Below are positions 26,837 through 36,477 of a stretch of DNA of 64,000 nt, piece after piece (the stretch's first letter is position 1; each line of letters starts with the position of its first letter). The DNA comes from Pseudohongiella sp. Lineage in GTDB: Bacteria > Pseudomonadota > Gammaproteobacteria > Pseudomonadales > Pseudohongiellaceae. Location: contig JAUYSM010000021.1 in assembly GCA_030696315.1 (NCBI GenBank), positions 1 to 64,000 of the forward strand, in the 5' to 3' direction. The notes under the pieces were generated by a model. That model did no database searches. It was not told the origin of the DNA and saw only the letters and a list, made by a program, of their open reading frames with translations. Position numbers and translations under genes: made by a program.

Positions 26837-29203
26837 TCAAACGATCCGGCGCCAGACCGACACCTGGCTGACAATGTACTCGTACTTGCGTCGATGTTCA
26901 CGGATCATAAACGGCAGATCCTGCTGGTGGATCAACTCAAATCCGGGCAAGTGTGATGCAAGCTGCGCCAGCGTGGCGTCACTGTCAACACCATCCAGAA
27001 AGCGCTCTCGCGGTGTGTACTGTTCCATCCAACTATTGGGGGAGGCCAGCACCAGTACACCACCAGGTTTAAGCACTGACGCTGCACCGGTAAATTGTTT
27101 CAGACAGGCAGCCGGGTCTGGCAAACGGCACATCAGATTGCTTAACAACACCGCGTCAAACTGCTCCGTTTCGCCAAGACCTGCGGCGTTCAGGCTCGCG
27201 GCATCACCTTGCACAAACACCACGCGGTCACGATCGATGTCAGTGGCCACACGTGCGATTAATGCCGTGGTGTGACGCCCCGTTTCCAAGCGCTCATAAG
27301 GCATGTTGCCCTGACGCTGCATCAACACGGCGGCACGAATAAAGGCCTCGCTATAATCGAGACCAGTCACCTTGTGAAAGTGGCGCGCCAGTTCAAAACT
27401 CGCTCGCCCCGTTGCACAACCCAAGTCCAGCACATGCTCGTAGGCTGGCGCAAACTGCCTGACCAGTTCGGCCATGGTTTCCATAAAAGGTCGTGTCTGG
27501 GGATGGCCTGCGCTGAGAGCAATTGCACTATCCTGCTGTTCATCGGCTGTTCCGTAATGAAACAGCATGTATTGATTCAGCAGTGCGTCACTTTCATAGC
27601 GCTTGCTGCCCTCAGAAAGACTGTTTTCATCACCCTGTGCCAAACGGAAACCCGCATGCTGGAAGAAGTGCGGTCGGAAATGGAAGCGGGCAAATACGCT
27701 GGCCTCATCACCCGTGCTGATAAACGAACCGCCCAGAATCATCTGGTGTTGGTTATCAAAGCAGGGCGTGCTGAAATCCACATAATACGGGTGAATAGCA
27801 AAATCCGGCAGGGGATGAAAGGCATCTTCACACCATTGCCAGACGTTACCAAAAACATCATTAAAGCCCTTGGTATTTTCTGCAAATTGCGTCACCGGGC
27901 CTTCACTGCCCAAGGCGAGGTTGTGGTTAATGCGCGCCGCCCCCGCGCTTGCAGGGTTCATGATCTGGTCGTCCAGTAACGGCAACAAATCGCCCTGTTG
28001 CCAGTTAACCAATGCTTGCTGCGCAGAGTCCCGCATCGCGATGTGCTCCTTTTCCTGCAGCAAACGATAGGGGGTCTTCACGCCATCACGGGCAGAACGC
28101 CACGTGCAATAGGCTTTTGCTTCATAAAAATTGGCCACAACCGGCCAGTCCCACTGCATGGCTTGCACATTAAAGGTGGTGCGGAGTTTGTATTGATGCG
28201 ACCCCACAGGGCCATCCTGCACCCAGAACGAAGGCCAGCGGGTATTGCGGAAACGCCGCCACGCCCAGCCCTTCTCTGACCAGTATTTTTCCTCAAGATA
28301 GGCGCCCGAGCTGACAAATTCGTAAAACTCGCCATTGCTGATCAAACGTTTTGATGCCTTGAACGCGGTAACCTGACGACGGTCATGGCCATATTCATTG
28401 TCCCAGCCAAACGTTGGCCAATGTGCGGGTTTGCCCAGATTTACCTGCGTGTTGAGCACCTCCAGCATTGGATTATCCGCCGGATAATCCGTACCCGCCT
28501 GAGGCCGTTCCAAGCGATCGGATTGTCGCGCTTGTGTCAGCGGCAATGGCGGCCACTGCTCTGGTTGCTGCAGATATTTCAGCGGCAACTCGCGCATCAG
28601 CACACTTGAGGTTTCCAGGTGAATACGCTCATGTTCAAAACACATCACCAAGGCCCAGCCGGGCGAACCCATGCTGATGGGTTTTTCAAACTCGGGATGC
28701 GTACTGATCAACTCATGCACCAGCGCATACACTTGATCCCGGTAAGCTTTAACGTCAGCCACCGCCGGCCAGATATCCTGCTCACCGTCGTGCAGATCGT
28801 CCCAGCTCATTTCGTCGACACCTGTCTCAAACAGGATTTCAAAATGCGCATTCAGCGGCCGCTCAAGCAACCCGGCGACCAACAGTTTGTTGACATAAAA
28901 CGTCACCGGATGTGCGTAATAAAAGATAAACGGATGTCGGGTCTTGTGGTAAGGCCGCACATAATAAGCTTCATCACTGTTCAGGGCAGAGAACAGTGTT
29001 TCCGTTAAACGCCAGGTGTTTTCAAAGTAGGCCAGCAGTGCTGCGCGGCCTGCGCGAATATCCAGCATTGGCAGGCTGTACACGCATCTGTCGGGCCAGT
29101 CCGGCTCCTGCTGCGGGCCCATCACCATCAATTGTTGGTCAATGACATCGTTGGAAGCGACCTTTGCAGCGGAAGACAGCTGCGCACGTGTAGTTTGATT
29201 CAT
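26837..29203 (-). CDS. ovoA: 5-histidylcysteine sulfoxide synthase with methyltransferase domain (OvoA)
   Basis: About 788 residues from ATG 29203, which has AGGA eight bases upstream; an upstream frame start at 29278 lacks support. The order is a DinB-like domain, an FGE-sulfatase domain and a C-terminal class I methyltransferase. HERIHLE (H191, H195, E197) is the HX3HXE iron motif of ovothiol and ergothioneine synthases. LDLGCATGRASFELA near residue 592 is the SAM-binding motif. OvoA joins cysteine to C5 of histidine as a sulfoxide, and the fused domain methylates the imidazole N-pi of the later thiol, giving ovothiol A. An OvoB lyase is also needed; a PLP enzyme diverges 103 bp away. Confidence 0.93.
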   Translation of the reverse strand: MNQTTRAQLSSAAKVASNDVIDQQLMVMGPQQEPDWPDRCVYSLPMLDIRAGRAALLAYFENTWRLTETLFSALNSDEAYYVRPYHKTRHPFIFYYAHPVTFYVNKLLVAGLLERPLNAHFEILFETGVDEMSWDDLHDGEQDIWPAVADVKAYRDQVYALVHELISTHPEFEKPISMGSPGWALVMCFEHERIHLETSSVLMRELPLKYLQQPEQWPPLPLTQARQSDRLERPQAGTDYPADNPMLEVLNTQVNLGKPAHWPTFGWDNEYGHDRRQVTAFKASKRLISNGEFYEFVSSGAYLEEKYWSEKGWAWRRFRNTRWPSFWVQDGPVGSHQYKLRTTFNVQAMQWDWPVVANFYEAKAYCTWRSARDGVKTPYRLLQEKEHIAMRDSAQQALVNWQQGDLLPLLDDQIMNPASAGAARINHNLALGSEGPVTQFAENTKGFNDVFGNVWQWCEDAFHPLPDFAIHPYYVDFSTPCFDNQHQMILGGSFISTGDEASVFARFHFRPHFFQHAGFRLAQGDENSLSEGSKRYESDALLNQYMLFHYGTADEQQDSAIALSAGHPQTRPFMETMAELVRQFAPAYEHVLDLGCATGRASFELARHFHKVTGLDYSEAFIRAAVLMQRQGNMPYERLETGRHTTALIARVATDIDRDRVVFVQGDAASLNAAGLGETEQFDAVLLSNLMCRLPDPAACLKQFTGAASVLKPGGVLVLASPNSWMEQYTPRERFLDGVDSDATLAQLASHLPGFELIHQQDLPFMIREHRRKYEYIVSQVSVWRRIV

Positions 29204-29306
29204 GCGTAATTCCTGAGCAGTCGTGTAAAATCCGGGATCACGTTGTCGGATCCCTGCCTTCGGTATCATCCTTGGCATTTGATAAAGTAGATAAGAGGAT
29301 ATTCAT

Positions 29307-30446
29307 TTGCGCAGCAAACTTCCCCATGTCGGCACCACCATTTTTACGGTCATGACGAGGATGGCACAGCAATACCATGCCATCAACCTGTCACAGGGAT
29401 TTCCGGACTTTGATTGTCCTGCCGAGCTGCGTGAACGGGTTTCTTTTTATTTGAATGATCGCCGCAATCAATACGCCCCCATGACAGGAGTGCCTGAGCT
29501 GCGACAACAAATAGCTCTCAAGCTGAGCACTCTATACGGTTGCAAGCTCGATGCAGATCAGGAGATTACGGTGACCTCGGGTGCAACCGAGGCCCTGTTT
29601 GATGCTATTCATGCAACGGTTGACCGTGATGATGAAGTCATCATGTTTGATCCGTCTTATGACAGCTACGATCCTGCCGTGCGTCTGGCGGGAGGAAAAC
29701 CCATTCATCTGCAGTTGCAGCAACCCGGATACCATATTGACTGGCAACAAGTCGCGGACCGTATCAACGACCGTACGCGCTTGATTATTATCAATTCACC
29801 TCATAATCCCAGCGGCTCGGTACTCAGCAAAACTGACCTCGACACGTTGGCCAGTTTGATCCGTGATCGTGACATTTATGTGTTATCCGACGAAGTATAT
29901 GAGCACATGGTGTTTGATGGAGCCCGGCATGAAAGTGTGCTGAGGCATGTCGAATTGCGTGAAAAAAGTTTTGCGGTATTTTCATTTGGAAAAACTTACC
30001 ATGCCACCGGCTGGAAAATGGCGTTCTGTGCAGCGCCGGCCGCGATGACCGCTGAGTTTCGCAAGGTCCATCAGTTTGTGACGTTTACATCCACCAGTTT
30101 CCTGCAATACGCCATCGCTGACTTTATGCGTGACTGCCCACAACATCATCTGGAGCTACCGGCTTTTTATCAGCAAAAACGCGACTATTTTTGTGCGCTG
30201 ATACGCGATTCACGTTTTTCTTTTACGCCTTCGGCAGGCACCTACTTTCAATGTGTTGACTATAGTCAGATCAGCGCGCTGGATGATGTCGCGTTTGTTA
30301 ACTGGATGACCCAGGAAAAGGGTGTTGCGGCCATTCCGCTGTCTGCGTTTTACGAGAGCCCGCCAGATTCTCGCGTTATCCGGTTTTGTTTCTGCAAAGA
30401 CAACAACACACTGGAACAAGCCGCAGAGATCTTACGACAGCTGTGA
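29307..30446 (+). CDS. Methionine aminotransferase YbdL-like (PLP class I/II)
   Basis: A 379-residue cytosolic PLP enzyme. It closely tracks E. coli YbdL: LPHVGTTIFTVM, INLSQGFPDFDCP, NQYAPMTG, ITVTSGATEAL, FDPSYDSY, NSPHNPSG, LSDEVYEH and SFGKTYHATGWK with the Schiff-base lysine. YbdL prefers methionine and related amino acids and can return 2-oxo-4-methylthiobutyrate to methionine. The start is TTG at 29307 with SD GAGGAT seven bases upstream. It diverges from ovoA; because OvoB lyases belong to the same fold, a role in ovothiol synthesis is possible but not shown. queG follows 20 bp later. Confidence 0.88.
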   Translation: MRSKLPHVGTTIFTVMTRMAQQYHAINLSQGFPDFDCPAELRERVSFYLNDRRNQYAPMTGVPELRQQIALKLSTLYGCKLDADQEITVTSGATEALFDAIHATVDRDDEVIMFDPSYDSYDPAVRLAGGKPIHLQLQQPGYHIDWQQVADRINDRTRLIIINSPHNPSGSVLSKTDLDTLASLIRDRDIYVLSDEVYEHMVFDGARHESVLRHVELREKSFAVFSFGKTYHATGWKMAFCAAPAAMTAEFRKVHQFVTFTSTSFLQYAIADFMRDCPQHHLELPAFYQQKRDYFCALIRDSRFSFTPSAGTYFQCVDYSQISALDDVAFVNWMTQEKGVAAIPLSAFYESPPDSRVIRFCFCKDNNTLEQAAEILRQL

Positions 30447-30466
30447 CCATCACGCCGGAATCTCAC

Positions 30467-31537
30467 ATGAAAGACAAGGCAGACATTGACCCTGAGCAAC
30501 TGCTGGCACTAATCCGACAGTGGGCATTGGAACTGGGCTTTCAGCAGCTAGGCGTGACGGATATCGATTTGAGTGCTCATCAACCCCATCTCGATGCCTG
30601 GCTGGCTAAAAACTTCCATGGCGACATGCACTACATGGAGCGTCATCGGGATTTGCGTTTAGATCCTGCACAGCTGCACCCCGGAACCTTGCGTGTGCTC
30701 AGTGTGCGGATGGACTACAGCCTCAGCCTTGATCAAACACTTGCGCCTTTACAGCAGAAACACAAAGCCTACATATCACGTTATGCCCGTGGTCGTGACT
30801 ATCACAAACTGATCCGGCGGCGATTACAACGGCTTGCCGAGCGTATCTCCGGGCAAGTCGGGGCGTTTGGTTATCGCGCTTTTGTGGACAGTGCGCCGGT
30901 GCTTGAGCGCGCGCTGGCAGAAAAGGCCGGCCTTGGCTGGATTGGCAAAAATACCATGCTGATCAATAAACAGGCCGGCTCGTGGTTTTTTCTGGGTGAA
31001 TTGTTTACCGATTTGCCACTGCCCGTTGATGCCCCTGCCAGCGCGCACTGCGGCAGTTGTTCGGCGTGTCTCGATATTTGTCCAACTCAAGCCTTTGTTG
31101 GCCCCAATCTACTGGACGCACGTCGTTGTATTTCCTACTTGACCATCGAGTTAAAAGGCAGCATCCCTGAGGAACTGCGCGCGCCAATGGGTAACCGGGT
31201 GTTTGGTTGTGACGACTGTCAGTTGATTTGCCCATGGAACAAGTTCACCCGCATCAGCGAGGAACCTGACTTTGCACCAAGGCATACGTTGGATAGCAGT
31301 GAGCTGAGCGCCTTGTTTTTGTGGACAGCAGACATGTTTGAGCAACGCACGGAGGGCTCAGCAATCCGGCGTATCGGTTATGAGGGATGGTTAAGAAATC
31401 TTGCTGTTGGCCTGGGTAATGCCCCCTCAACGATTCCGGTGATCGAAGCCTTGCGCCAGCGCGAACATCATGAGTCCGCGCTGGTGCGTGAGCATGTGCA
31501 ATGGGCCTTACGCCAGCACGGTATTACGACATTCTGA
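30467..31537 (+). CDS. queG: Epoxyqueuosine reductase QueG
   Basis: A 356-residue enzyme that reduces epoxyqueuosine to queuosine in tRNA, the last step of queuosine modification. It uses cobalamin and two [4Fe-4S] clusters. The cluster motifs [16 protein letters not shown] and [11 protein letters not shown] are both present. The N-terminal part has the DUF1730 region including [12 protein letters not shown] chose ATG 30467, which has GGA seven bases upstream, over a frame start at 30386 inside the preceding gene. Its last 14 bp overlap the 3' end of orn on the other strand. Confidence 0.94.
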   Translation: MKDKADIDPEQLLALIRQWALELGFQQLGVTDIDLSAHQPHLDAWLAKNFHGDMHYMERHRDLRLDPAQLHPGTLRVLSVRMDYSLSLDQTLAPLQQKHKAYISRYARGRDYHKLIRRRLQRLAERISGQVGAFGYRAFVDSAPVLERALAEKAGLGWIGKNTMLINKQAGSWFFLGELFTDLPLPVDAPASAHCGSCSACLDICPTQAFVGPNLLDARRCISYLTIELKGSIPEELRAPMGNRVFGCDDCQLICPWNKFTRISEEPDFAPRHTLDSSELSALFLWTADMFEQRTEGSAIRRIGYEGWLRNLAVGLGNAPSTIPVIEALRQREHHESALVREHVQWALRQHGITTF

Positions 31538-32084
31538 AAAAGTGTTCGCGGTAGTATTTCAGCTCATTGATCGATTCGTGAATATCGTCCAACGCCTGGT
31601 GTGTGCCGGTTTTGACAAAACCTGCTGGCAGCTCGGGGCGCCAGCGCCGGGCCAACTCCTTCACAGTGCTGACATCCAGATTGCGGTAGTGGAAAAACGC
31701 TTCAAGCGCAGGCATATAGCGCACCATAAAGCGCCGGTCCTGATGGATACTGTTGCCACACATGGGTGAGCTGCGTGGGTCGGCGTATTGGCGCAGGAAA
31801 TCCAGGGTCAACTGCTCGGCCTGTGCATCGCCCGTTGTGCTGGCACGAACACGTTCAATCAGACCAGACGCGCCGTGTGTACGTTGGTTCCAATCATCCA
31901 TCGCGGCCAGTGCCTGATCACTCTGATGAACGGCCAACACGGGCCCCTCTGCGATGATATTCAGATCAGCGTCGGTCACCAGTGTCGCGATCTCAATGAT
32001 GCGATCAGAATCAGGTTCAAGACCGGTCATCTCCATATCAATCCAGATCAGCGTTTTGCTTTTGTCTATCACGGCACTGGCCAT
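31524..32084 (-). CDS. orn: Oligoribonuclease
   Basis: A 186-residue DEDDh exonuclease that degrades RNA oligomers of two to five nucleotides, including pGpG from c-di-GMP turnover. The first acidic motif is [18 protein letters not shown]. The C-terminal [11 protein letters not shown] carries the catalytic histidine and last aspartate. Length is normal. It diverges from rsgA across 81 bp, the conserved orn/rsgA arrangement in gammaproteobacteria. It is convergent with and overlaps queG. Confidence 0.96.
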   Translation of the reverse strand: MASAVIDKSKTLIWIDMEMTGLEPDSDRIIEIATLVTDADLNIIAEGPVLAVHQSDQALAAMDDWNQRTHGASGLIERVRASTTGDAQAEQLTLDFLRQYADPRSSPMCGNSIHQDRRFMVRYMPALEAFFHYRNLDVSTVKELARRWRPELPAGFVKTGTHQALDDIHESINELKYYREHFFRMS

Positions 32085-32165
32085 AGTCAGTTTTCCAATA
32101 TCAATTTTGCGGCAAAGGGAGGCGCTAGCGCCTTTTCAGACCACATTGTAATAGAATGCCGACCC

Positions 32166-33221
32166 ATGACCAAACGACGACTGAACCAACAGCAACAACG
32201 ACGCATCTCCGGCAATCAACAGGCGCGGCAAGATCGCAATGCCCGGGATACGGGGGTGCGATCTTCTGACACACCCGACACCCCTGAAGACGTCTCAACA
32301 GGCATCAGTCTGGAAGGATTGATTGTCTGTCACTATGGACAACAGATTGACGTAGAGTCCCTGGACATTGAGCACCGCGGAGAAATTTTCCGCTGCTTTC
32401 AACGCAGCAATTTGCCTGCCATGGTGACCGGGGACAAGGTGTTATGGCAGATTGAATCTGGCCAGAGTGGTGTGATTGTTGCGCAACAGCCGCGGCACTC
32501 AGCGATGAGCCGACCCAATCATCGGGGTGAATTACGCGCGATTGCAGCCAATGTGGACTGCGTTGTAGTGGTGATTGCGCCGAGGCCGGAACCGTTTGGC
32601 AATTTGATTGATCGCTACATGGTGGCCATTGAGCACCTCGGCCTGCGTCCTTTATTACTGCTCAACAAATCTGATCTCACCACAAAAAGCAGCGTAAATG
32701 TTGAAGCATTGCTACAGCGTTATGCGCGCATTGGCTACGAAACACTGCGTGTCTCCAGCCATTCAGGCGACGGCATGGATCTGCTGAAAGCGGCACTGGC
32801 TGAACAGACAGCGGTATTTGTTGGGCAATCCGGTGTGGGCAAATCGTCTTTGATCAACACCTTGCGCGGTGTCAGTGACGATGATGACGAACTTGCTGCT
32901 GATGTGGGGGATTTATCTGTAGGGCGTCAAAAAGGCACCCACACCACAACAGCAACAAAGTTGTATCACCTGCCAGGCAGTGGCGACTTGATCGATTCAC
33001 CAGGCATTCGTGAGTTTGGTTTGTGGCACATCGAAGCTGACGCGTTGATGAACGGATTTATTGAATTCAGGCCATGGGCAGGAAAATGTCGTTTCAGAGA
33101 CTGCCATCACCAGCATGAACCGGACTGTGCCTTGCTGGAAGCCGTTAAGCGCGGAGAGATTGATCCGGCACGGCTGGAGAGTTACCACCATATCCTGACC
33201 AGTCTCAACGAGCGCGATTAA
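32166..33221 (+). CDS. rsgA: Ribosome small subunit GTPase RsgA
   Basis: A 351-residue circularly permuted GTPase that helps late maturation of the 30S subunit. The order is an N-terminal OB-fold, then NKSD (G4), GQSGVGKSS (G1), and DSPGIREFGL (G3), then a C-terminal zinc segment CRFRDCHHQHEPDC. The permuted G4-G1-G3 order is diagnostic. ATG 32166 is used; the frame extends to 31788, but that part is antisense to orn and absent from the family. The basic, Gln-rich N-terminus is usual. Confidence 0.95.
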   Translation: MTKRRLNQQQQRRISGNQQARQDRNARDTGVRSSDTPDTPEDVSTGISLEGLIVCHYGQQIDVESLDIEHRGEIFRCFQRSNLPAMVTGDKVLWQIESGQSGVIVAQQPRHSAMSRPNHRGELRAIAANVDCVVVVIAPRPEPFGNLIDRYMVAIEHLGLRPLLLLNKSDLTTKSSVNVEALLQRYARIGYETLRVSSHSGDGMDLLKAALAEQTAVFVGQSGVGKSSLINTLRGVSDDDDELAADVGDLSVGRQKGTHTTTATKLYHLPGSGDLIDSPGIREFGLWHIEADALMNGFIEFRPWAGKCRFRDCHHQHEPDCALLEAVKRGEIDPARLESYHHILTSLNERD

Positions 33222-33233
33222 GAAATTTTAAGC

Positions 33234-34199
33234 TTAGAAAATTTCCGGCATCGGGCCACTGGGCAGCGCTTCTTCAGGCGGTGTAATACCATCACGCTCG
33301 GACTCAATGGTCCCTTCGCGCAGATTTTGCTCAGACAATTCGTTTAACACCATGATCACAATACGACGGTTAGCCTGACTGCTTGGGTCCAGCTCATCAA
33401 ATGGCATTGATGACCCCATACCAATAATCTGGGCAAAACGATCCTCCATCAAACCACCTTCCACCAACGCCCGTCGGGCAGAGTTGGCACGGTCTGAGGA
33501 CAGCTCCCAATTAGAGTATAAACCACCATTATTGCCAAATGGCACACTGTCCGTGTGCCCATAAATACTGACTTTGTTGGGTACCGCATCCAGTATGCCA
33601 GCCATCGCCCACATGACCTCCAGGGCATAAGAGCGCATTTGCGCCGAACCTGAGTCAAAAATGGGTCGGTTCTCACGATCCATGATCTGGATTGCCAGAC
33701 CTTCATTGGTGACTTCCATGGTGGCACTGTCACCGAACCATTCGAAGGCTTGATTACCGGCAATGACTTCTTCCATCTGGCCGCGCAGGCTTTGCAGATT
33801 CTCGATAGCCCGCAGGCGTGCAAGTTCAGCGACCTCAGGATTCTCCAGCTCATCAGAGGCCTCAACCATTTGCTCCTGATCCTCCTGCACCAAAGCAAGA
33901 TTCAAACCCTGATTGGCAACAGTGAGCGGTCGACCACCCAGGTCAACCACGTAGGGAGTACCACCGTCGCCGGAGTTGGCAAGACTGCGCGGATCAGAGA
34001 AATAGCCAGCAATCACCATTTTCTCGAGATCTGTTGTACTTTCTATCAGCCACATCACCAGAAAAAACGCCATCAATGCCAGCGCAAAATCCGCAAAGGC
34101 AATTTTCCACGCGCCACCATGGTGGCCGCCGGCTACCTTTTTGACGCGTTTGATGACAATGGTTTGTTCTGACTTTTCCAAGATGGACTCTTTAAGCAA
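33234..34199 (-). CDS. motB: Flagellar motor stator protein MotB
   Basis: A 321-residue stator subunit with one membrane helix and a periplasmic OmpA-like peptidoglycan-binding domain. FADFALALMAFFLVMW near residues 35-50 contains the proton-carrying aspartate (D37). SIYGHTDSVPFGNNGG and ANRRIVIMVL are OmpA-domain motifs. Sequence favours a proton rather than sodium motor, which is inference. The start shown is TTG 34199; a second TTG at 34181 has AAAGAG upstream and is equally possible. It follows motA by 16 bp. Confidence 0.93.
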   Translation of the reverse strand: MLKESILEKSEQTIVIKRVKKVAGGHHGGAWKIAFADFALALMAFFLVMWLIESTTDLEKMVIAGYFSDPRSLANSGDGGTPYVVDLGGRPLTVANQGLNLALVQEDQEQMVEASDELENPEVAELARLRAIENLQSLRGQMEEVIAGNQAFEWFGDSATMEVTNEGLAIQIMDRENRPIFDSGSAQMRSYALEVMWAMAGILDAVPNKVSIYGHTDSVPFGNNGGLYSNWELSSDRANSARRALVEGGLMEDRFAQIIGMGSSMPFDELDPSSQANRRIVIMVLNELSEQNLREGTIESERDGITPPEEALPSGPMPEIF

Positions 34200-34215
34200 T
34201 TAACAAAGTTGATTT

Positions 34216-35067
34216 TTAACGGGTACGAATGTGCTCATCCAACTGAGCAAAACTGGGCCGTTCGCCGGAAAACAAGGTTTTACGGGCGAATTCCACAGCC
34301 AACTGCGGCGGCAGTCCATTGGACGTCGCCACAATTGCCGCCTTGATGCACTCAAACATTTTGATTTCGGCGTGCGCAACTTCGGCCAGTCTTGATGCCA
34401 TAGGCCCAACAAAACTGTAAGCAATAAAAATGCCCACAAACGTACCCACCAGAGCCGCTGCAACGCTCTTGCCCAAAGCATCTGGCGGTCCGCCCAGCTT
34501 CTGCATGGTGATTACAATACCAAGTACCGCCGCCACGATACCAAATGCTGGCAAACCATCAGCTATACGCGTTATCGCATGCGAAGGCTCGGTCAGTTCA
34601 TGCATTTGGGTTTCAATTTCTGTATCAATCATGGCTTCAATTTCATGGGGTGCCAGATTGCTGGTGGTCATGATGCGCAAGTTGTCAGTCAGAAATTCAA
34701 TGATCCGTTGATTTTTGAGCAATGATGGATAACGCGTAAACACGCCGCTTTCGGCCGGGGACTCAATGTCGGCTTCAATCGACATCATGCCTTCGCGGCG
34801 CGCTTTGTTAAAAATGTCAAACAATAATCCCAGTAAATCCAGATAGAGTTTCTGGCTGGTGGATTGCCCCATGATGGCTGCGGGTAGATTCTTGGCAGTA
34901 GCCATGACCGTGTGCATGCTGTTGGAGATCAGGAATGCGCCAAATGCAGCCCCCAGAATGATCAAAAATTCTGCTGGTTGCCACAAAACACCGAGAACGC
35001 CGCCGTGCCAGATGTAACCGCCCGCGACGCTCCCTAACACCACCAAAACACCAACTGCAAACAACAT
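34216..35067 (-). CDS. motA: Flagellar motor stator protein MotA
   Basis: A 283-residue inner-membrane protein with four helices that surrounds MotB and couples ion flow to rotor torque. The N-terminal VGVLVVLGSVAGGYIW helix, the cytoplasmic loop and the two C-terminal helices (GIVAAVLGIVITMQ and LVGTFVGIFIAYSF) are typical. AGGT precedes the ATG. It is the first gene of a motAB pair; no other flagellar gene lies in the window. Confidence 0.95.
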   Translation of the reverse strand: MLFAVGVLVVLGSVAGGYIWHGGVLGVLWQPAEFLIILGAAFGAFLISNSMHTVMATAKNLPAAIMGQSTSQKLYLDLLGLLFDIFNKARREGMMSIEADIESPAESGVFTRYPSLLKNQRIIEFLTDNLRIMTTSNLAPHEIEAMIDTEIETQMHELTEPSHAITRIADGLPAFGIVAAVLGIVITMQKLGGPPDALGKSVAAALVGTFVGIFIAYSFVGPMASRLAEVAHAEIKMFECIKAAIVATSNGLPPQLAVEFARKTLFSGERPSFAQLDEHIRTR

Positions 35068-35243
35068 GACCTGAGAGCCCCCTTTCGGCGTACGATTTTC
35101 TGCTGCGTTTTTTATACATCGGTCGAGAATCGCAAATCATTAGTAATTTTGCGTTTTTATCAGCAAAACTTGTTTGCCAGATCATGCTTGTTTAAGCTTC
35201 CGCCTTCGTTTTTTAACAAAACAGCCTGATTCTGGACTTTCGA

Positions 35244-36107
35244 ATGCGCGATGCCCTGTTTATCCTCATGCAGTACCTGGTGCCCCAACATCTGGTGTCC
35301 CGGTTGGTTGGCAGGTTGGCAAACAGCCGTCGACCGTTCCTCAAGATCCGGTTTATCGGCTGGTTTGCAAAACGCTACAGCGTCAATATGGACGAAGCCG
35401 CACAATCCGATCTGGCGGCCTATGACACGTTCAACAGTTTTTTTACGCGTGCTTTAAAACCCGATGCCCGTCCCTTATTGGGCTCGGATCAGGATGTGAT
35501 CTGCCCCGCAGACGGCGCAATCAGTCAACTGGGCTTGATTGAGGGTGGTTCAATTTTGCAAGCCAAAGGCAGACACTATTCCGTTCAGGCCTTATTGGGT
35601 GGTGATACGACGCTGGCGCAAACATTCACAGGTGGCAACTTTGCAACCGTTTACCTGTCACCGCGTGACTATCACCGGGTGCATATGCCTGTCACGGGTC
35701 GATTACGCAAAATGATTTATGTGCCGGGTCAATTATTTTCGGTTAACAAACTCACCAGTGAACGCGTTGACGGCTTGTTTGCACGAAATGAGCGCGTGGT
35801 TTGTATATTTGATACGGATAGCGGGCCGATGGCACTGGTTCTGGTTGGCGCCATGATTGTTGCAGGCGTTGAGACGGTCTGGAGTGGCCACGTCTGTCCT
35901 GACCAGCACGTGCCGTTTGAGGTTGACTACACGGATGCCAACAATCCGGTTGTACTGCAAAAAGGAGACGAAATGGGTCGATTCAAGCTCGGCTCCACGG
36001 TGATTGCTGTGTTTGGCCCGGACATGTTGACGCTGAACGCGCTGCTGTCAGCAGGATCCGCCGTCTCTATGGGACACGTGCTGGGATCTGGCAGACCTGT
36101 TGTTTAA
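35244..36107 (+). CDS. psd: Phosphatidylserine decarboxylase proenzyme
   Basis: A 287-residue membrane-associated pyruvoyl enzyme making phosphatidylethanolamine. The self-cleavage motif LGST lies near the C-terminus in FKLGSTVIAVFG; the serine becomes the pyruvoyl group of the alpha chain. Other landmarks are FNSFFTRALKPDARP, PADGAISQLG and YLSPRDYHRVHMPV. The ATG has only a weak SD. It diverges from motA; its own promoter should lie in 35068-35243, though I found no strong match. Confidence 0.95.
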   Translation: MRDALFILMQYLVPQHLVSRLVGRLANSRRPFLKIRFIGWFAKRYSVNMDEAAQSDLAAYDTFNSFFTRALKPDARPLLGSDQDVICPADGAISQLGLIEGGSILQAKGRHYSVQALLGGDTTLAQTFTGGNFATVYLSPRDYHRVHMPVTGRLRKMIYVPGQLFSVNKLTSERVDGLFARNERVVCIFDTDSGPMALVLVGAMIVAGVETVWSGHVCPDQHVPFEVDYTDANNPVVLQKGDEMGRFKLGSTVIAVFGPDMLTLNALLSAGSAVSMGHVLGSGRPVV

Positions 36108-36152
36108 TCGTTAGAATCCGCGTCCGCCGCTTTTTTATATAGAGATTCGATT

Positions 36153-36467
36153 ATGAGCAAGTTTGAAAATGTTTCCGTAGTCAAAGCCGCCAACATTTAT
36201 TTTGATGGCAAGGTCACCAGTCGTACGGTTGAATTTGCCAATGGCGATGTCAAAACACTGGGAATCATGATGCCAGGTGAATTCCGATTTGGCACCGCCA
36301 AAAAAGAAATAATGGAAATTCTGTCTGGCCATGTTGAGATTCTGCTGCCTGGCGAAGATCTGTGGCGCAAAGTGACAGGTGGCGATAGCTTTGAAGTTCC
36401 GGCAAACTCAGCCTTTGATATCAAAGTACTGAGTGTGACCGACTACTGCTGCTCTTACATCGGGTAA
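36153..36467 (+). CDS. ppnP: Pyrimidine/purine nucleoside phosphorylase PpnP
   Basis: A 104-residue cupin-fold protein of the YaiE/DUF1255 family, which phosphorolyses several nucleosides. [18 protein letters not shown] followed by [11 protein letters not shown] and [13 protein letters not shown] are characteristic of PpnP. It is about ten residues longer than the E. coli protein. SD is weak (AGA). It lies 45 bp after psd and converges on ilvA with 10 bp between stops. Confidence 0.93.
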   Translation: MSKFENVSVVKAANIYFDGKVTSRTVEFANGDVKTLGIMMPGEFRFGTAKKEIMEILSGHVEILLPGEDLWRKVTGGDSFEVPANSAFDIKVLSVTDYCCSYIG

Positions 36468-36477
36468 AACCTGCCCA

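Noticed and set aside
27272-27979. 235-codon plus-strand frame
   Set aside because: Antisense shadow of ovoA with no start signal or domain.
31788-32165. N-terminal extension of rsgA
   Set aside because: This part is antisense to orn and is absent from RsgA proteins; ATG 32166 gives the usual length.
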